From positions 186,001 through 250,000 of the forward strand of contig JASJOG010000181.1 in NCBI GenBank assembly GCA_030142905.1: DNA of 64,000 nt, given 5' to 3'. Positions 23,901 to 32,360 of the stretch are shown piece by piece. Numbering within the stretch: position 1 is the first letter of the stretch; every line of letters starts with the position of its first letter. This DNA comes from Heliopora coerulea. Lineage: Eukaryota > Cnidaria > Anthozoa > Scleralcyonacea > Helioporidae. Made by a program: the position numbers and the translations under genes. Under the pieces are notes generated by a model. It was given only the letters and a program-made list of their open reading frames with translations, ran no database searches and was not told where the DNA came from.

Positions 23901-26900
23901 AAAATTATTCCGATACTCGAAAATTTACCTTCATCAGAAATATTAACTTAAATGTTAGCTGTTGAGTTTTAAATGTCACAATATTCCACTGCTATGTAAT
24001 CGGCCAGATCAGCATGACACGTTTTCTATAAGCTCTGTTAAAACATTTCTGACCATACAAACTGGCCCTAGGCCGTCACAAAACTTGTAGTTCGCGCGCT
24101 TTTACGGAGGAAAGCCAAGGCAATGTTCACGCTTTGTTCCACAGCTCACTTGTCATGGTAAAAGTACAGCAAACGTACACAAATACAGCCATATGCGTGT
24201 GACACTTTGATCAACGAAAACTTAGGTTTCAGTTACAGAGAGCTGCAGTGTCACGACAGTTTGTTCTAATGTTAAAATGGTTTGTAGTTATCGTGCCTCG
24301 CTATTTTAAGGTTATATGGAAGTTTGAAAATGTTATCTCTCATTGCCTAAACTGGAGAGAATTTTAGAAACAGTCCGAGTACACAAGATTAAGCTTTACG
24401 TCAATTGATGTTTTGCAATCAATCATACAATAGTTTGAATACCTTATAGTTTGAATTTCGCAATGAGCATCAATTTGCTTCCAACTTCTAGCAGTATCGT
24501 CAGGTGGATTTTAACAATTATTTCAAACGATTGCTTAAGGCATCTTGAACCATAACATTCTTTTGACAATCAAAAACTCCACTTACTTAGCAAAGTTTAG
24601 GTTTAAAAATATGCGATTAGATTATCCGTCTCCGTTCACATTTGACTTTGAAAGGTCGTGCTTAAGTGCTATAAAAATATCCAACTCGAGTGCTGCTTAC
24701 AAGAAGAAAACAACTCCAAAAAGTAGAATTTTGCAAACACAACATATGAGTTAAAGAACAAGATGTGACGATTCAGGTTATATTTCGACTCCACTTCAAA
24801 GGATGTTTATACCGAATTAAATTAAATATGAGGAGGCATGTAAATACTACACTTTTAATAAATGTCTATTAATTCACTTTCACCTTATCAGAAGCAATCT
24901 TAGCTAACTGGTCATAGAACTTCGCATAACTTTGTTTACTGGTTCTCAATTAATTTTCAACTGAATCTATGTCAACTCTTTCAGATCGTCGTTGCCCCTG
25001 ATAGCGCTGCCGCTGAAAAGGTTCCATCGATACCGGGACTACTTGAGTACCGAAAAGACAGCAAAGAACTTTACTTAAAAGCAAACAAGACGTGGAACGT
25101 TATGGCACAGGAGAGGAAGGTGGGTGATAGTTCAAATCCAAATCAATACCCATAACGAATGACTTAACACTTCCAAAAATTCCTTAATATTCTCGCTGTC
25201 CCAAGTATTGCAGTTTTCTGGATATGTTCTGCCTTTATCTTTACTCCAATGTTCTCAATCCATTTCTCAAGGTTTTTTGTTATCGTTCCAACGGCTCCAA
25301 CAACAACTGGTATCACTTCCGCTTTTGTCATGGACCCTATCCTTGCTATTTCTCGCTTTAAAACCTGGTATTTCTCTGCTTTCTCTCTTTCCTTTTCTGC
25401 CACTCTATTATTCCCTGGTATTGCAATATCAGTGATTTTACAAACTTTCTCTTCCTTCTCCACAATCACTATTAGTACACTGTTTGGTTGGTGTTCGAAC
25501 TATTTATCTGTTCTATCCAATTCATACAATCGACACAGTTCCCAGTGAATAATTCTGGCTACATTGTCGTGTCTGCTTTTATACTCTCCGCGCAAGTTTA
25601 CTACATTCACTCACCAAGTGACTCATACTCTCACCCTCCTCATTACACATTCGACAAAATGGAGACTCTACAGGCTTGTCAACGTGAAGCTTCACATAAT
25701 TGGTCTTCAGAGCCCGCTCCTGAGCAGCAAAAATCAGCGCTTCTGTTCCTGCCTTTAAATCTGACTTTTTAACCAGTCCCAAGATCTATCTTTATCTACT
25801 TCTTTTTCTTCCAGTTCCCTCGTGAATCGTCCTTACATCTTCTTTTCCCTCCAGGATTTCTCTTCCTCTTCCACACATTTCTTTTTGAATTCCCCTGGTT
25901 TAATACAATTCACCACATCTACAATTCCAGCAATTTTCAATGCTTTCAGCAACGGCTCAATACTGTTCCTCACATACCACCCCGTGTTATTCTCTTCACT
26001 ACGAATGCACTTTTCGCAACTTATTAAGCCACGTCCTCCTCTTGCTCTAGGTAATATATACTGTTCACATCACTTTTTGGATGTAAGGCTCCATACATAG
26101 TCATCATCTTGCGAGTCCTTCTGTCCAACTTTGCTAACTCATCTTCGTTCCACTTCAGAATCCCTGCACCATATCGTAGTACTGATACTGCCCAAGTGTT
26201 GACTGCCAGAATCTTATTTCTCCCATTTAGCTTTGATTTCAACACTGCCTTTAGTCGTCTCATATATTCTTTCTGAAACAGTTCTTTCACTTCTTTGTCT
26301 TTTACTTTATCCAGTTCTAAGATTCCCAAATATCTATATCCTTCACTTTCTACCTCCTTCGTGGTCATACCATTTGGGAACTCGATGCCTTCACACGTCA
26401 TTACCTTCCCTCTCTTCATAATCAGTGCCCCACATTTCTTTATCCTAAACTCCATACCGATATTGTCACTGGCTGCATGTACTGTGTTTACTAGTGATTC
26501 TATTTGTATCTCACTCTTCCCAAACAACTTCAAATCATCCATACAGAGCATATAGCTGATTTTTGTTTGTCCCATGGTATAGCCTTCTTTTAGTTATCTC
26601 AATTCTAAGGTCAATGGTACCATGCAGATTACAAACAACAATGGTGATAAGCTATCTCCTTGGGAGGTACCTCTTCTGATATTAACTTTCCCCAACAACT
26701 CACCCAATGATGTTGTCAGCAATTTGGAGGAATTCGAGACATTCTATTATCCAACAATGAGGCACCACGTCATAGGCCTTTCTATAGTCCACCCATGCCA
26801 TTGCCAAACACGTATGTCTCATCTTACAGTATTGCAAAACCATTCGGTCAATCAGCAGCTGATCTTTAGTCCCTCTATTCTCTCTGCCACATCGCTTTTG

Positions 26901-29900
26901 TTCTTCTGGCGAAATGTTTTCATCCAAGGATGTATACATACTTTCTGCTAATACTCCAGTCATCAGTTTCCACATTAGTGGTAGGCAGGAGATTGGCCAA
27001 TAATTGTCTGTTGCATTCCCTTTGGCAGAGTCCTTTGAACAGAGAATAGTCTTACCAAGTGTCATCCAGTCTGGAACCATCTGCTTCTCATTTAACATGT
27101 GATCCATTTGTTTTGCAATGCACTCGTGTAAAGCATCGTGCTTTTTGATTCAATATCCCTGGACTCCATCAGGTCCAGGCACCTTCCAGTTCGGTATCTT
27201 TCTACACTGCGTTCTTACCATTTAAACAGTGATGACTACATTGTCCTGTTCTACATCTCTTTCGCCTCTTTTTAGATCCTTAAGCCATTCCGGTTCCTTA
27301 TTGTGCTCCTTCGTATTGTCCCAGATCTCTTCCCAGAATCATTTACTTTCTTCTGTATCAGGAATGACTCTTTCGTTAGATACCTCTCTGTTGAATTCTT
27401 TATACACTCTCTTCTGATCAATATTGAACATTCGATTCTGCTTGTATTGTTTTATTCTCTCTTCATATCTCCTTATTTTCGCTGCCTTAGCCATAAGACG
27501 CTGTTTGGATTATTTGGTTACCATTTTTACCCCTTTCTCTTTTAGATGGTGTTTCCTATCTAGTCTGTTATATTTGTTGGTGTTATTTAGTTCATTTATC
27601 GTGTACCTTTCTAGTACGTTCACGTCCTTTTTCAGTCCCTTGATATCCCCACTCTGTTCTTCTTTTCCACCATGGTTCAGACTTTTACCTACTAGTTTTT
27701 GCTTTAATCCCATTTGTTCTCCTATATATACCGCTGCTGCTTTTATCAATTTATTGGTGTCACTTATGCTATCTGATGTTACATATTTCAATACACAATT
27801 CACTTCCTTCGTTATGTCATTCAGCTTCCTTCTGTCTACTTTCTTAAACCTCCTTATCTGCCGATCGTGATATCATTTCCTTCTCTTCGTCATTCATCTC
27901 TTCTTCAATTACAACTCCATTTTATTATTCCTACTATCATCCTCTGTTCGTCTACTTCTGTTTTCTTCTTCAAGATAGTGTCTTTCATCTGCTGTTGCTT
28001 CCATCTACATCCCCTTGGGTCTCCCCCATGTCTTGCCTCTCGCTGTTCTTTTCTTCTAATACTCTCCTCTTGATTAGTTCTAGTTCAACGTTCGTCAACT
28101 ATCCATCGTTTCTGATAGCTCTAGCTTGGTAACAAATGTCTCTGTTCAGCGGAATCAAACACCCCTCTCTCCTGCCACTTCTTGGACATTCGTTGACGAT
28201 ATCCTCTGACAGGTGTATCATTCTCATTTACTGGTTCACTTAGGTAGTAACACTCCATTATAACCACATTAACCTAATTTTTTCCACTTTATTCGAACAG
28301 TTCTTTGACTACGATCGGATAGCGCTTGCTGTCTCACATTACCTCTACCGTAGGAGTAGCCTTCATTATTCAGCCCAGGCCAATTTTCGCCGTTATTACG
28401 AATTTCGTTTAGGCTCATTTCATCACACATTTGAGCTTGTTCTATTGGCAGGAATCTGGACCATCCTCTGCTGCCTGCCACAGAGGACAAGGCTAATACT
28501 GTCCCAGGTCGCTACTTCCGAACAGGAACCGTTCTCGACTGTCTTCACCCATCAGCCATTCATCCCTCAGCACGGTCAACATCTTGGATTGGGCCTATTT
28601 AACCCATAGATGCGTATATTGCCGTTACCCTGGTTAGGGAGACTTAGGGTTACTAGTACTTTCCTGAGGTACTTACCAAAGACTTATGGAGGGCGGGAGC
28701 GTCTTCCTATTCCCGTATTATTGTTTTTCCATACAGTTTTTATTAAAATAAACTGGAATAAAACTAGGAGCAAGTTGTTACCCACAACCTAAGGTCCTAG
28801 AATTGCATGTCCTTGATGTCTATAACCTTTCGTATGATTCTTGCTGTTCCAAGTAATACTATCTTTTGCAGCATTTCAACCGGTATTACAGTCCCTATCT
28901 TTTCCAAAAACCCTTCAAGTCTTTTTGATACCGTTCCCAGGGCACCAACAACTATTGGAATGACTTCCACTTGATTTAACGTCCACATTCTTGATATTTT
29001 CATTTTCAAATCCTGGTGCTTTAATTTTTTTTCCAATTCCTTCGTTCCCATCCTATTAACTTCAGGTACTGCTATGTCAATGATACATGCTGTCTTCTTT
29101 TCTCTGTCCACTATAATCAGATCAGGTCTCCTGTGTTCTATTTCATGGTCACATTGAATATTGAAATTCCACAATAGCTTATGATGACTATTTTCTAGCA
29201 CTCCTTGTGGTTGGTGTTCATACCATTTGTTTGCATGTTCCAAGTTGTATTTCCAAACAATTCCCAATGGATTTTGCGGCCTACATTGTCATGTCTACAC
29301 TTATACTACCCTTTGCGTTAACTTGCTGCGTTCACTTGGTGACCGCTTTTGTGACCCACTCTCAGGACTTTTGTTTCTCCACATCATCTTTATGATTTCT
29401 CACAAATTGTCCATACATCTTTTTCTCTCTCCATATTCTCTCCTGTTCTTCCTCTTCTATTCTTTTATATTCTCCTGGCTGAATACAAAAGCACTGCCCA
29501 AATTATTATTATTATTATTACAACTCGCACACCACCCAATTAAGGACAGTGGAAGGGGTCTTAGCCTGCTACGGGCGCCCAGCATCCCGCCAGGAAAGGC
29601 CGCAACAGACATTGCATATTCTAGGAAACTTGTGGGGAAAGGAAATTTCTCCATTAAAATGAATTTTAAGAAACACCCACGGGGCCAGCCCTTATTCGCC
29701 CAACCTATCCAGTCAGGAAGAAAGAGGGGATGTACAGCCCTCTAAAGTCCTTGAAAGTACCCCCAGATTATTATTGTTATTAATATTAATATTATTACCT
29801 CTAAAATTATTATTTTGGTGCTGTTATCACTATTATCATTATATCGTTATCCATAGCGTTTTCACTGTCATTGCTGTTGTTGCTCACTTTCATTGTTGTT

Positions 29901-32209
29901 GCAGCAACAGTGATTTATCATTACCATCTTCAGTATCATCATCATCATCATCATCACAATGATTATCATTATCATTATTACATTAATATAAGAAGTAAAA
30001 TCAAATGAGGTCAATAGTTGTCTAAGATGACTTTAATCGTTCAAGCTTTCGTCGCCTTTGACATCGTCAGAAAATATATAAATTAAAGCGAGAATATTAT
30101 GAATAAATTACAAGAAAATAGTACTGAGATGTTAATGAACCTATTAAGATACTCATATCTAAGTTTCTCTAACCGATAAACTTATCATTATCATCATTAA
30201 CCTAATCGTTATCATTGCTTTTGTTGTCATTGTTGTTAAGTTGTTGCTATAGTTACGTTGTTGTTATTAAAGGCACTTCGAGACTATTCCAAAATATTCA
30301 AACCAAAGTTAAATCAAGTTGAGACAAATCTCACTCAAAAGGTATGAAATTTTTAACAGAAATTCCAAACGGTTTTGAAATTTTCTCATTATTCTGGTAA
30401 CAGTTATTTCCGACTACTTGTTACTCATGTTTTTTGTGTTGCATTACCTCATAAAGATCATCCTAATTTTATTCATTAAAGTTCACCGTCTTTAACACAA
30501 ACCTCAATAAACTGGAGAGCAAACTGAATGATCTAAATCAAACCATTCACAAGACCAGCAAAACAGGTCAGTTACAACCTTTGTTTTGCAACGTCGGCAA
30601 AATATTTTGTTGGGTGTAAAAAGAGCATTTGTGTAACGCCATTATGTAATTTTCATTTGATTATGTCGTGCTTCATCAATGTACTATCAATTTTAATTTC
30701 CCAAAAGTATAAAGAGTGTGCTACACTCCCCAAGCTAGTTCCTGATGAAGTCAGAGGCATTCCGTTATTCTTAAACATGGCAAGCAGAAATAGCTCATAT
30801 ACCGGAATTTCATCGGGTGCTATTAGTTACGTGTCCCAGAATTTGTTTATTATTCTTTCATGGCACAATCTTCGCCATTGTCGAATGATGATGCAAGTAA
30901 TTTCCAGCTCTTTCAAATATTTCCCTCCATAAGAATGAATATAAGGCACTGAGAGGACGCAAGCAACTAATAGTACATAAATTTAGCGTGGCCCATATCC
31001 CATAGGAAAGTTACAAGCGAGTGAACATCGAAAAGCCAACAAATCCATAGAAACGACAGTTATCTCTTGTTTTTTGCCTGATATTTTGCAAGACGAACAG
31101 CAAACATGCTTAAAAAATTGTTTTAAGTATAACAACTTTACAGTTAGTTTGGAACTTAACGTTTGCGGTTCATTTTTAGATTAATTGCATTAGCCCTATC
31201 AAAGACATTTGTAGCATTGGGAATAATTTGATAAAAACATCGCCACGACTAAAGTGACCAACTTCCATAAGCACGTCGGGCTCTAGAAGTGAAACTGAAA
31301 GCTGAACGTGACAATCAACGTTAACAGAATTTTCCATAAGTTTAGCAGAAGTTGGCATTAAATAGCAATCAGCACACATAGCAAAATTTCATGAAATCAG
31401 TCTATTTTTTTCGCAAAATTTATCACTTTCCTCGAGATGCTTTCTCTCAAAGTTGCATGCATGCTAAGCAACGGCGCCTGCCTACCCTAGTAATCTATTA
31501 ATCCGCTTCCCCCTACCACCTGCTTGAGCTCCAAGCCGGGCTACAAATCTTGACATCAGGTGATAACGGGCTTGCGGGAGTTACTACCCCAATTTGCATA
31601 TTTTTGTTATTGATAGCATTGTACAAACTATTAATGGACGATAATAGCCCAAGCCACTTGCCTGGAAGTTGCTATGTCATCGGCATCTTCATTTTGTTTA
31701 GTTTTATCTTACACAGCACATCTATAACGAAAAACAGAACTGATAACTTCAACTGCATAAGTATATTGGAAACGTTTTTTGAATTATGCAATCTTTTTTT
31801 TTTAGCTGTTGCCCAGAACCCGGAATGCACAGGATACAGTTGGTTGACTCAATCCAGTAGAAACGAAAACTATAATTCTGGAAGTTACTGCGACAGCAGC
31901 CTGTCCACTGGATGGTATAGGTTTGGAGGTGATGCAGGAAACCGGATATCGACAAAGTGTAACCCAAATGGAAACCGTTGTGGAACATACATGGCTGGGT
32001 GGATGAAAGGATCGCATCCAACCGTTGCTGAAGGAACTGTGACCCGCACAGTATGCTTTGCTTATAGCGGTTCGTGCTGTTATTCATATTCTCGAAGTAT
32101 TAAAGTTTTGAACTGTGGATTATATTTTATCTACAAACTCTCCGGAACTAGCTGTTCCAGCTATTACTACTATTATTATCGCACTCGTTACTGCAGTTCC
32201 TTCTATTGA
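11071..32209 (+). CDS. Copy B: secreted fibrinogen-like/D8C protein, complete
   Basis: Thirteen exons join without a frame break into 626 aa: 11071-11148, 14093-14240, 15569-15690, 15844-16052, 16611-16803, 20461-20561, 21165-21237, 21320-21544, 23500-23538, 24985-25119, 30273-30341, 30482-30566 and 31806-32209. Domains in order: signal peptide (about 1-22); unassigned module (27-76); fibrinogen-like region starting at 77 with [10 protein letters not shown] near 119-128 and Cys-rich later parts to 383; GRC linker (384-396); trimerisation-like module (397-441); heptad-like segments (442-492); D8C domain (494-626). The product is probably an extracellular oligomeric lectin-like protein; ligand unknown. 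Introns carry Penelope-like, R2/NeSL-type and tRNA-derived repeats. A second in-frame ATG at 11086 would shorten the signal peptide by five residues. Exon borders come from comparison with copies A and C and are not transcript-verified. Confidence 0.9.
12181..12450. repeat. Dispersed repeat, copy 1
   Basis: Matches 17372-17655 over about 270 bases. Shared words include GCGTATTAGGAGGTTC, CGGATCTAAGACACTC and CTGCTCGGTTTTTAA. The second copy directly precedes a Penelope-like remnant, so it could belong to that element, but no protein motif shows this. Confidence 0.7.
12838..13060 (-). repeat. 3' tail of an R2/NeSL-type element, copy 1
   Basis: Nearly the same sequence occurs at 29521-29745 (GACAGTGGAAG, GGCCGCAACAGACATTGCA, GGCCAGCCCTTATTCGCCCA). 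On the - strand both copies end in GCGAGTTGTAAT and then an AAT-rich tract, as expected for a target-primed retrotransposon tail. The endonuclease relic at 13625-13985 lies upstream on the same strand. Confidence 0.65.
13625..13985 (-). pseudogene. Relic of restriction-like endonuclease end of an R2/NeSL-type retrotransposon
   Basis: The - strand encodes [16 protein letters not shown] and [10 protein letters not shown], the PD...D core of the restriction-like endonuclease of R2/NeSL-group elements. In another frame it encodes [16 protein letters not shown], the usual C-terminus. The frame is broken between the two parts. Equivalent C-termini occur at 25164-25469 and 28797-29267. Confidence 0.8.
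14093..14240 (+). CDS. Copy B exon 2: N-terminal module
   Basis: 148 nt, phase 0 to 1. It encodes a module with [25 protein letters not shown] and EWKAVDG. The family is not recognised. Copy C has the same exon at 54384-54531 with both Cys, SNHG, VLIKDR and W.A.DG kept. Confidence 0.88.
14873..15360. mobile_element. MITE with CGTTTACACCA ends
   Basis: CGTTTACACCA at 14873 and TGGTGTAAACG at 15350-15360 are perfect inverted ends, and similarity continues inward for about 20 more bases. Lies in the copy B intron between exons 2 and 3. No transposase; target duplication unclear. Confidence 0.6.
15569..15690 (+). CDS. Copy B exon 3: start of fibrinogen-like region
   Basis: 122 nt from TTTGCAG to AAG|GTTTGT. 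It encodes [19 protein letters not shown], which fits the start of fibrinogen-related domains (C.DI......G.YW). Confidence 0.9.
15844..16052 (+). CDS. Copy B exon 4: fibrinogen-like core
   Basis: 209 nt ending in phase 2. [20 protein letters not shown] is the hallmark YCDM.TDGGGW-type motif. PHWSSAFGD and TKAHW follow. The Trp codon is split across the intron. Confidence 0.93.
16611..16803 (+). CDS. Copy B exon 5
   Basis: 193 nt from AAAAG to TGG|GTAAGT. It encodes [20 protein letters not shown] and [18 protein letters not shown]. The acceptor AAAAG|GTATTTTAG was chosen because it completes the split Trp and matches copy C. Confidence 0.9.
16894..17100. repeat. CA/CATA and AT microsatellites
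   Basis: (CACATA)n at about 16894-16926, then AT/ATAC tracts at 17055-17100. In between, 16930-17045 (AAACGTTTGTGTG, AACGAGTGGCTATTCTAG, ACTTGTGTTGGAT) weakly matches the Penelope-like tail at 18990-19085, so it may be a tail fragment. Confidence 0.6.
17327..17363. repeat. (ATACAT)n microsatellite
   Basis: Six-base tandem repeat beside the 17372-17655 dispersed repeat. Confidence 0.8.
17372..17655. repeat. Dispersed repeat, copy 2
   Basis: Second copy of the 12181-12450 repeat, inside the copy B intron between exons 5 and 6, ending at an AT microsatellite. Confidence 0.7.
17654..17811. repeat. AT/ATAC microsatellite
   Basis: Long (AT)n and (ATAC)n array. It gives spurious Tyr/Ile open frames on the - strand. 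It replaces the part of the Penelope-like element that would carry the reverse transcriptase catalytic motif. Confidence 0.9.
17815..18780 (+). pseudogene. Penelope-like element remnant 1 (RT end and GIY-YIG endonuclease)
   Basis: A 5'-truncated retroelement in the host gene's orientation. From 17837 the translation gives [18 protein letters not shown], the C-terminal reverse transcriptase signature of Penelope-like elements, followed by a frame change. The long open part at 18292-18726 encodes [14 protein letters not shown] and [19 protein letters not shown], then RLRKRVTLH: the GIY-YIG endonuclease core with its preceding CxxC linker. An in-frame TGA at 18724 comes before the usual RE(S)KEQD end. 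The catalytic palm is missing. A hammerhead-like motif follows at 18946-19019. Confidence 0.85.
18946..19019 (+). ncRNA. Hammerhead ribozyme motif (type I) of Penelope-like element
   Basis: All parts can be traced in order. Outer stem I is TAGCCAC (18946-18952) with GTGGTTA (19013-19019). Inner stem I is GCAC (18967-18970) with GTGC (19002-19005). The core is CTGAAGA (18971-18977). Stem II is GCTTT/AAAGC with an AATA loop (18978-18991). GAAA lies at 18992-18995. Stem III is the minimal palindrome AACGTT. Predicted cleavage is after U19001 (UUU). The consensus core CUGANGA...GAAA is intact. Such motifs with very short stem III are known in Penelope-like elements and are thought to work as dimers. 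Activity was not tested. Confidence 0.72.
19147..19482 (+). pseudogene. Penelope-like element remnant 2 (GIY-YIG domain)
   Basis: Encodes [16 protein letters not shown], then [14 protein letters not shown] and [19 protein letters not shown]: a GIY-YIG endonuclease domain of a different subfamily from remnant 1. The frame is open to TAA at 19480-19482, but the reverse transcriptase is absent, so the copy is 5'-truncated at about 19100-19147. It is followed by GGGGTATAACCCCGAAACG, part of a hammerhead-like tail. Confidence 0.78.
19546..19616 (+). ncRNA. Decayed hammerhead-like motif of remnant 2
   Basis: Outer stem AAACTGT (19546-19552) with ACAGTTT (19610-19616). Inner stem ACATC (19568-19572) with GGTGT (19603-19607). 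The core reads TTGAGGA instead of CTGANGA. Stem II is GGGGT/ACCCC (82-86 with 90-94 of 195xx), preceded by two extra A. GAAA at 19595-19598 and ACGT follow. The fold matches that at 18946-19019, but C3 is changed, which should stop cleavage. Confidence 0.55.
19690..19925. repeat. TG, TA and ATAC/ATCC microsatellites
   Basis: (GTGT)n, (TA)n twice, and degenerate ACATAC repeats. Open frames here are artefacts of the repeat. Confidence 0.9.
20461..20561 (+). CDS. Copy B exon 6
   Basis: 101 nt from GTTTTAG to TTCAG|GTACTT, phase 0 to 2. It encodes [16 protein letters not shown] and NYSGAF. Copy C has 95 nt here, two codons fewer, in the same phase. Confidence 0.9.
20901..20992. repeat. (AC)n, poly-A and (AAAT)n
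   Basis: About 49 bases of AC, ten A and then AAAT units, in the copy B intron between exons 6 and 7. Confidence 0.95.
21165..21237 (+). CDS. Copy B exon 7
   Basis: 73 nt. It encodes [19 protein letters not shown], then CDKGH before GTAAGG. Contains an NAT glycosylation sequon. Copy C has the same length at 61522-61594. Confidence 0.88.
21320..21544 (+). CDS. Copy B exon 8: Cys-rich end of fibrinogen-like region
   Basis: 225 nt, phase 0 to 0. It encodes [35 protein letters not shown] and EVWYKLLG. Copy C has the same exon at 61689-61913. Confidence 0.92.
21717..21835. repeat. Foldback sequence
   Basis: Left arm 21717-21765 (TGTTCGGTCTGAACTAGT, AATATCGGACC) is the inverted complement of 21785-21835 with few mismatches, with about 20 bases between the arms. 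Probably the core of a larger MITE. Confidence 0.75.
22150..22375. repeat. (TATCA)n-like microsatellite
   Basis: Imperfect ATATCATATCA repeats. Three overlapping Tyr/His/Ile frames here are not genes. Confidence 0.9.
22791..23047. mobile_element. tRNA-like SINE insertion with inverted 5' copy and 13-bp target duplication
   Basis: CACATTGGTAACA flanks the insertion at 22778-22790 and 23048-23060. Inside, a tRNA-like sequence on the + strand (TAGCTCAATGGTTAGAG as A box, GGGTTCGATTCCC as B box, 22891-22965) is preceded by its inverted copy (22800-22868). The tail ATATATCCAAGCTCTCA...ACTG matches the insertion at 35133-35831. Confidence 0.75.
23095..23475. repeat. CATAAT/CATCAT microsatellite
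   Basis: Degenerate ATC/ATAATC repeats next to copy B exon 9. Both-strand open frames are artefacts. Confidence 0.9.
23500..23538 (+). CDS. Copy B exon 9: GRC linker
   Basis: 39 nt. It encodes [13 protein letters not shown] between TCGAAG and GTAAGT. Recognised by identity of length and pattern with copy A. Confidence 0.82.
23787..23950 (+). mobile_element. tRNA-derived SINE, second family
   Basis: The tRNA-like head (CCGTAGCTCAGTTGGTA; GGTTGCGGGTTCGATTCC) is followed by CATTTTTCGCAACAGGT, TTGGCTCTTAAAAT and TCGAAAATTTACC. The same order of words occurs at 47080-47260. Confidence 0.6.
24985..25119 (+). CDS. Copy B exon 10: trimerisation-like module
   Basis: 135 nt. It encodes [20 protein letters not shown], then [18 protein letters not shown]. 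Copy A has 135 nt at 1462-1596. Confidence 0.9.
25164..28580 (-). pseudogene. R2/NeSL-type non-LTR retrotransposon relic 1
   Basis: Read on the - strand, the pieces are in element order. 28269-28490 is an unassigned N-terminal part. 26700-27107 is a reverse transcriptase part with [11 protein letters not shown] and [14 protein letters not shown] (motif A). 26024-26575 has [16 protein letters not shown] (catalytic motif C) and the thumb. 25579-25782 has a CCHC knuckle ([18 protein letters not shown]). 25164-25469 is the restriction-like endonuclease end ([11 protein letters not shown] ... LGTARILR). Frameshifts and stops separate the pieces, so it is dead. It lies antisense in the copy B intron between exons 10 and 11. 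The exact clade (R2, NeSL, Hero or related) is not settled here. Confidence 0.88.
28797..29480 (-). pseudogene. R2/NeSL-type relic 2, C-terminal part
   Basis: The open part 28797-29267 encodes [18 protein letters not shown] and [15 protein letters not shown] (endonuclease PD...D core), then [12 protein letters not shown] and [11 protein letters not shown]. Broken upstream coding ([14 protein letters not shown] near 29440-29480) precedes it. Relic 1 begins within about 210 bases of its 3' end, so the two lie head to tail. Confidence 0.85.
29515..29745 (-). repeat. 3' tail of an R2/NeSL-type element, copy 2
   Basis: Near-identical to 12838-13060. On the - strand it ends with GCGAGTTGTAATAATAATAA. 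A 5'-truncated insertion directly beside relic 2. Confidence 0.65.
29766..29990. repeat. ATTATT/TCATCA microsatellite
   Basis: Imperfect trinucleotide repeats between retrotransposon relics and copy B exon 11. Confidence 0.85.
30273..30341 (+). CDS. Copy B exon 11: heptad-like segment 1
   Basis: 69 nt from ATTAAAG to AAG|GTATGA. It encodes [14 protein letters not shown]. It lies about 5 kb after exon 10; that intron holds the R2/NeSL-type relics. Confidence 0.78.
30482..30566 (+). CDS. Copy B exon 12: heptad-like segment 2
   Basis: 85 nt. It encodes [18 protein letters not shown], a short coiled-coil-like stretch ending in phase 1 before GTCAGT. Confidence 0.78.
31806..32209 (+). CDS. Copy B exon 13: D8C domain
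   Basis: Opens after TTTTTTTAG and ends at TGA. D8C landmarks are as in copy A, but there is an extra Tyr-rich insert ([13 protein letters not shown]) before the last cysteine. Confidence 0.93.
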
Positions 32210-32354
32210 AACAAATTTGATGCGATTGTGTTGATGATAAAAATTACAATTTTAAAGCGCGTAACAACTGTCTAATCTATTTTCTCTATCAGTTTCATAA
32301 TCCCACATAACAATCCAAACTGTTCAGGATTGTGATGGAAGAAGTTATGTTACT

Positions 32355-32360
32355 AATAAA
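32355..32360 (+). promoter_or_regulatory. Likely poly(A) signal of copy B
   Basis: AATAAA about 145 bases after the copy B stop codon. Confidence 0.45.

Noticed and set aside
25208..27870. Several + strand open frames rich in Ser, Phe and Leu
   Set aside because: They are antisense shadows of the retrotransposon coding on the - strand.
30650..31390. - strand open frames near copy B exon 12
   Set aside because: They are interrupted by stops and show no recognisable domain.
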